6,940 nucleotides of DNA, taken from NCBI GenBank assembly GCA_036495025.1, contig DASXNO010000179.1, positions 1 through 6,940 on the forward strand, given 5' to 3'. The DNA is from JAOPZY01 sp036495025 (GTDB lineage Bacteria > Actinomycetota > CADDZG01 > JAHWKV01 > JAOPZY01). Positions within the stretch are counted from its first letter, which is position 1; each line of letters starts with the position of its first letter. Both the position numbers and the translations under genes were made by a program. The notes beneath the pieces are model-generated. The model saw only the letters and a program-made list of their open reading frames with translations, was not told the origin of the DNA and searched no databases. Shown piece after piece: positions 5,473-6,940 of this stretch.

Positions 5473-5513
5473 AGCGGTCAGGCGCCGGGGGTCGGCGACC
5501 CAACAGACCGGCT
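5473..5513. terminator. Nested hairpin between convergent genes, possible terminator
   Basis: The 49-bp gap between the fusion flavoprotein stop and the kinase stop folds as an inner stem GGGTC-ggc-GACCC (5489-5501) enclosed by an outer stem. The outer stem is formed by AGCGGTC (5473-5479) and GACCGGCT (5506-5513), with one bulged base. The position suits bidirectional termination. There is no T-run, so it is not a standard intrinsic terminator. Confidence 0.4.
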
Positions 5514-5521
5514 GAGAGCGA

Positions 5522-6940
5522 TCAGTCGGCGACGGGAAGCTTCAGGTGCAGCGTCGTCCCCTCCCCGGCGGGGCTGAGCACGGCCAACACGCCGCCCAGG
5601 GCGGCCATCCGGTCGGTGAGACCGAGGAGCCCGGAGCCCCGGGAGGGCTCGGCCCCGCCCACGCCGTCGTCCTGGATCGTGACCCGGAGCTCTCCGCCAA
5701 GCAGCTCGGCTCGCACGTGCACGACCGACGCCCGGGCGTGCTTGGCAGCGTTGGCCAGGCCTTCGGAGACCGCATAGTAGGAGGCGATCTCGACGGGTGC
5801 GGGCAGGCGGCCCTCCACGCCGAGCTCGAGCTCGATGGGGATGGCGGAGCGGCGGGCCAGCGCCTTGAGGGCGGGAGCGAGCCCGGCCTCCGACAAGATC
5901 GCTGGGTGGATGCCGCGGGCCAGCTCTCGCAGCTCCTCCAGGGCGTCCGCGAGACCGCCCGCGACGTCGGCAAGCTCCTTCCGCAGCTCCTTCTGGTGGG
6001 AGGAGAGGGATTGCTCCGCAGCCCGGAGCCTCAGCGTCAGGGTCACGAGCCGCTGTTGCGTCCCGTCGTGGAGATCACGCTCGATCCGACGCCTGGCCTG
6101 GTCGGCGGCCGCCACGATGCGAGCCCGGGAAGCTGCGAGCTCCGCCCTGGCGTGCGCATTGGAGAGGGCGGTGGCGACGAGCTCGGTGAACTCGGAGATC
6201 CGCCGCTGGGCGGCCGAGGGAGAGGGCAGCGGATCCGGGAAGAGCGCCAACATGGCCCCCCAGAGCTTCCCGTCCACGACGATCGGCGCGCCGACGCCGC
6301 AGCGCAGGCTGCGTTCCCGGGCGATGTCCGCCGCCGTGCCCCAGAGGTTCCGGTAGTTCTCGACGTAGGCCGGGGCTCCGGTTCGCCGGATCCGCTCGGT
6401 CACGCTGTCGCCGGCCAGCCGAGTCCGGGTACCGGCGGCCAGCGTGGTATCACCGACAAGGAAGGTGACCTCACCCTCGGCCTCGTAGCGCATGATGTTC
6501 GGCGTCGCGTCGCCGAGCAGTTGCGCCACCTCGCGGGCGACTGCCGGGAAGACCTCCTCGGGCGGCGCGCCCCGAGCGATCAGGGTGGCGACCCGTCGGA
6601 GCGCCGCCTGCTCCTCCGCGAGCCGGGCGACCTCTGACCTGGCCTGCGCGTTCGAGATGGCGGTGCCGACGAGCTCGGTGAACTCGGAGAGCCTTCGCTC
6701 GACCGAGGGCCAGGGCAGGGGATCGGGGAAGAGCGCCACGATGGCCCCCCAGAGCTTCCCGTCGACGACGATCGGCGCGCCGACGCCGCAGCGCAGTCCG
6801 CGCGCCTGGGCCTTCCCGGCCAGCTCGCCCGAGACGGTGCGGTAGTCGTCGATGTGCGTCGGACGTCCCGTCCGCTGGATCAGGTCCGTCACGCTTCCGG
6901 GCTCCAGCGGCGCCCGCGTCCCGGAAGGCACGAGCCGATC
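5522..6940 (-). CDS. Sensor histidine kinase with tandem GAF domains (N terminus off right edge)
   Basis: The C-terminal 472 residues of a soluble two-component histidine kinase, numbered here from the right edge. Residues 1 to about 100 are the rest of a first GAF domain (RCGVGAPIVVDGKLWGA at 50-66). After a short coiled linker (about 100-125), a second, complete GAF follows at about 125-265 (RCGVGAPIVVDGKLWGA at 213-229). Then comes a HisKA_3 dimerisation/phosphoacceptor segment, RRRIERDLHDGTQQRL (283-298), with the phospho-accepting His291. The HATPase domain shows its N box YYAVSEGLANAAKHA (388-402), G1 box DDGVGGA (424-430) and G2 box GSGLLGLTDRMAALGG (435-450). No transmembrane segment is present in this part. 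The frame is open to the last base. A GTG at 6931 lies in mid-GAF by comparison with the second copy, so it is not the start. No response regulator gene is in view; it would be expected beyond the right edge. The ligand is unknown. Confidence 0.93.
   Translation of the reverse strand, partial: DRLVPSGTRAPLEPGSVTDLIQRTGRPTHIDDYRTVSGELAGKAQARGLRCGVGAPIVVDGKLWGAIVALFPDPLPWPSVERRLSEFTELVGTAISNAQARSEVARLAEEQAALRRVATLIARGAPPEEVFPAVAREVAQLLGDATPNIMRYEAEGEVTFLVGDTTLAAGTRTRLAGDSVTERIRRTGAPAYVENYRNLWGTAADIARERSLRCGVGAPIVVDGKLWGAMLALFPDPLPSPSAAQRRISEFTELVATALSNAHARAELAASRARIVAAADQARRRIERDLHDGTQQRLVTLTLRLRAAEQSLSSHQKELRKELADVAGGLADALEELRELARGIHPAILSEAGLAPALKALARRSAIPIELELGVEGRLPAPVEIASYYAVSEGLANAAKHARASVVHVRAELLGGELRVTIQDDGVGGAEPSRGSGLLGLTDRMAALGGVLAVLSPAGEGTTLHLKLPVAD
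6176..6406 (-). repeat. Internal GAF duplication, copy encoding the second GAF domain
   Basis: This copy matches 6668-6895 at an offset of 492, falling to 489 after a one-codon difference. Exact shared runs are 23 nt at 6176-6198, 23 nt at 6252-6274 and 32 nt at 6276-6307. The last two are separated by a single mismatch. Confidence 0.9.
6668..6895 (-). repeat. Internal GAF duplication, copy encoding the first GAF domain
   Basis: This is the partner of 6176-6406. Exact runs are at 6668-6690, 6741-6763 and 6765-6796. Similarity continues to the right edge at protein level (AGTRTRLAGDSVTERIRRTG against SGTRAPLEPGSVTDLIQRTG), so the duplicated unit probably extends beyond the window. Confidence 0.9.

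Noticed and set aside
5546..6637. 363-codon rightward open frame opposite the histidine kinase
   Set aside because: It is an antisense shadow of HisKA_3 and HATPase coding sequence. There is no domain signature and no supporting ribosome site was sought or found.
6929..6931. GTG at 6931 as the kinase start codon
   Set aside because: Comparison with the second GAF shows that this position is in the middle of the first GAF domain, and the frame continues to the window edge.
6490..6940. DosS/DevS-like heme-binding GAF
   Set aside because: I could not identify a conserved axial histidine in either GAF. The only candidate in the partial copy (THIDDY) is replaced in the complete copy (AYVENY).

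Overview
The window is GC-rich DNA, densely coded on both strands. It very probably comes from an actinomycetote chromosome. The evidence is a coenzyme-F420-type luciferase-like oxidoreductase, a DUF5709-type acidic protein, a cyclic-nucleotide-domain/thioredoxin-reductase-like fusion and a GAF/HisKA_3 histidine kinase whose DHp sequence is of a common actinobacterial type. I cannot place it in a genus. A deep-branching class such as Acidimicrobiia or Thermoleophilia is a guess from protein flavour only.

Layout, left to right. (1) The first 84 codons of an aldo/keto reductase run leftward off the edge (252 to 1, minus). (2) A 183-bp divergent spacer carries a two-copy 15-bp-period tandem repeat just ahead of the next gene. 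(3) An F420-dependent LLM-class oxidoreductase is complete (436-1311, plus). (4) A small SnoaL/NTF2-like protein follows, convergent (1779-1378, minus). (5) A 177-bp divergent spacer holds two perfect short hairpins. (6) A rightward block contains a soluble sulfite-oxidase-like molybdenum-cofactor protein (1957-2565) overlapping an FAD/NAD(P)H ferredoxin-reductase-like protein (2525-3280). It continues, after short gaps, with a DUF5709-like acidic protein (3364-3726) and the cNMP/thioredoxin-fold/thioredoxin-reductase-like fusion (3763-5472). (7) A sensor histidine kinase with tandem GAF domains reads leftward and is cut off by the right edge (6940-5522, minus).

How the parts fit. Five of the eight genes are oxidoreductases using different carriers (NADPH, F420, Moco, FAD/NAD(P)H). 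The clearest functional unit is the overlapping Moco protein and flavin reductase. The reductase probably passes NAD(P)H electrons to the Moco site, which would reduce an unidentified substrate, by loose analogy with MsrP/MsrQ but with a soluble flavoprotein partner. The fusion protein keeps its FAD and NAD(P)H sites but lacks the CxxC pairs that define thioredoxin reductase and thioredoxin. Its partner or substrate is therefore unknown. The kinase is probably a soluble GAF-sensing kinase. No response regulator is visible, so any link to the redox genes is speculative.

No RNA gene, CRISPR array, insertion sequence or phage gene was recognised. No gene-free stretch exceeds 300 bp. I do not see a clearly new multi-gene system. 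The most worthwhile leads are the cysteine-less fusion enzyme, the Moco/flavin-reductase pair, the near-identical GAF duplication and the tandem repeat ahead of the F420 oxidoreductase gene.
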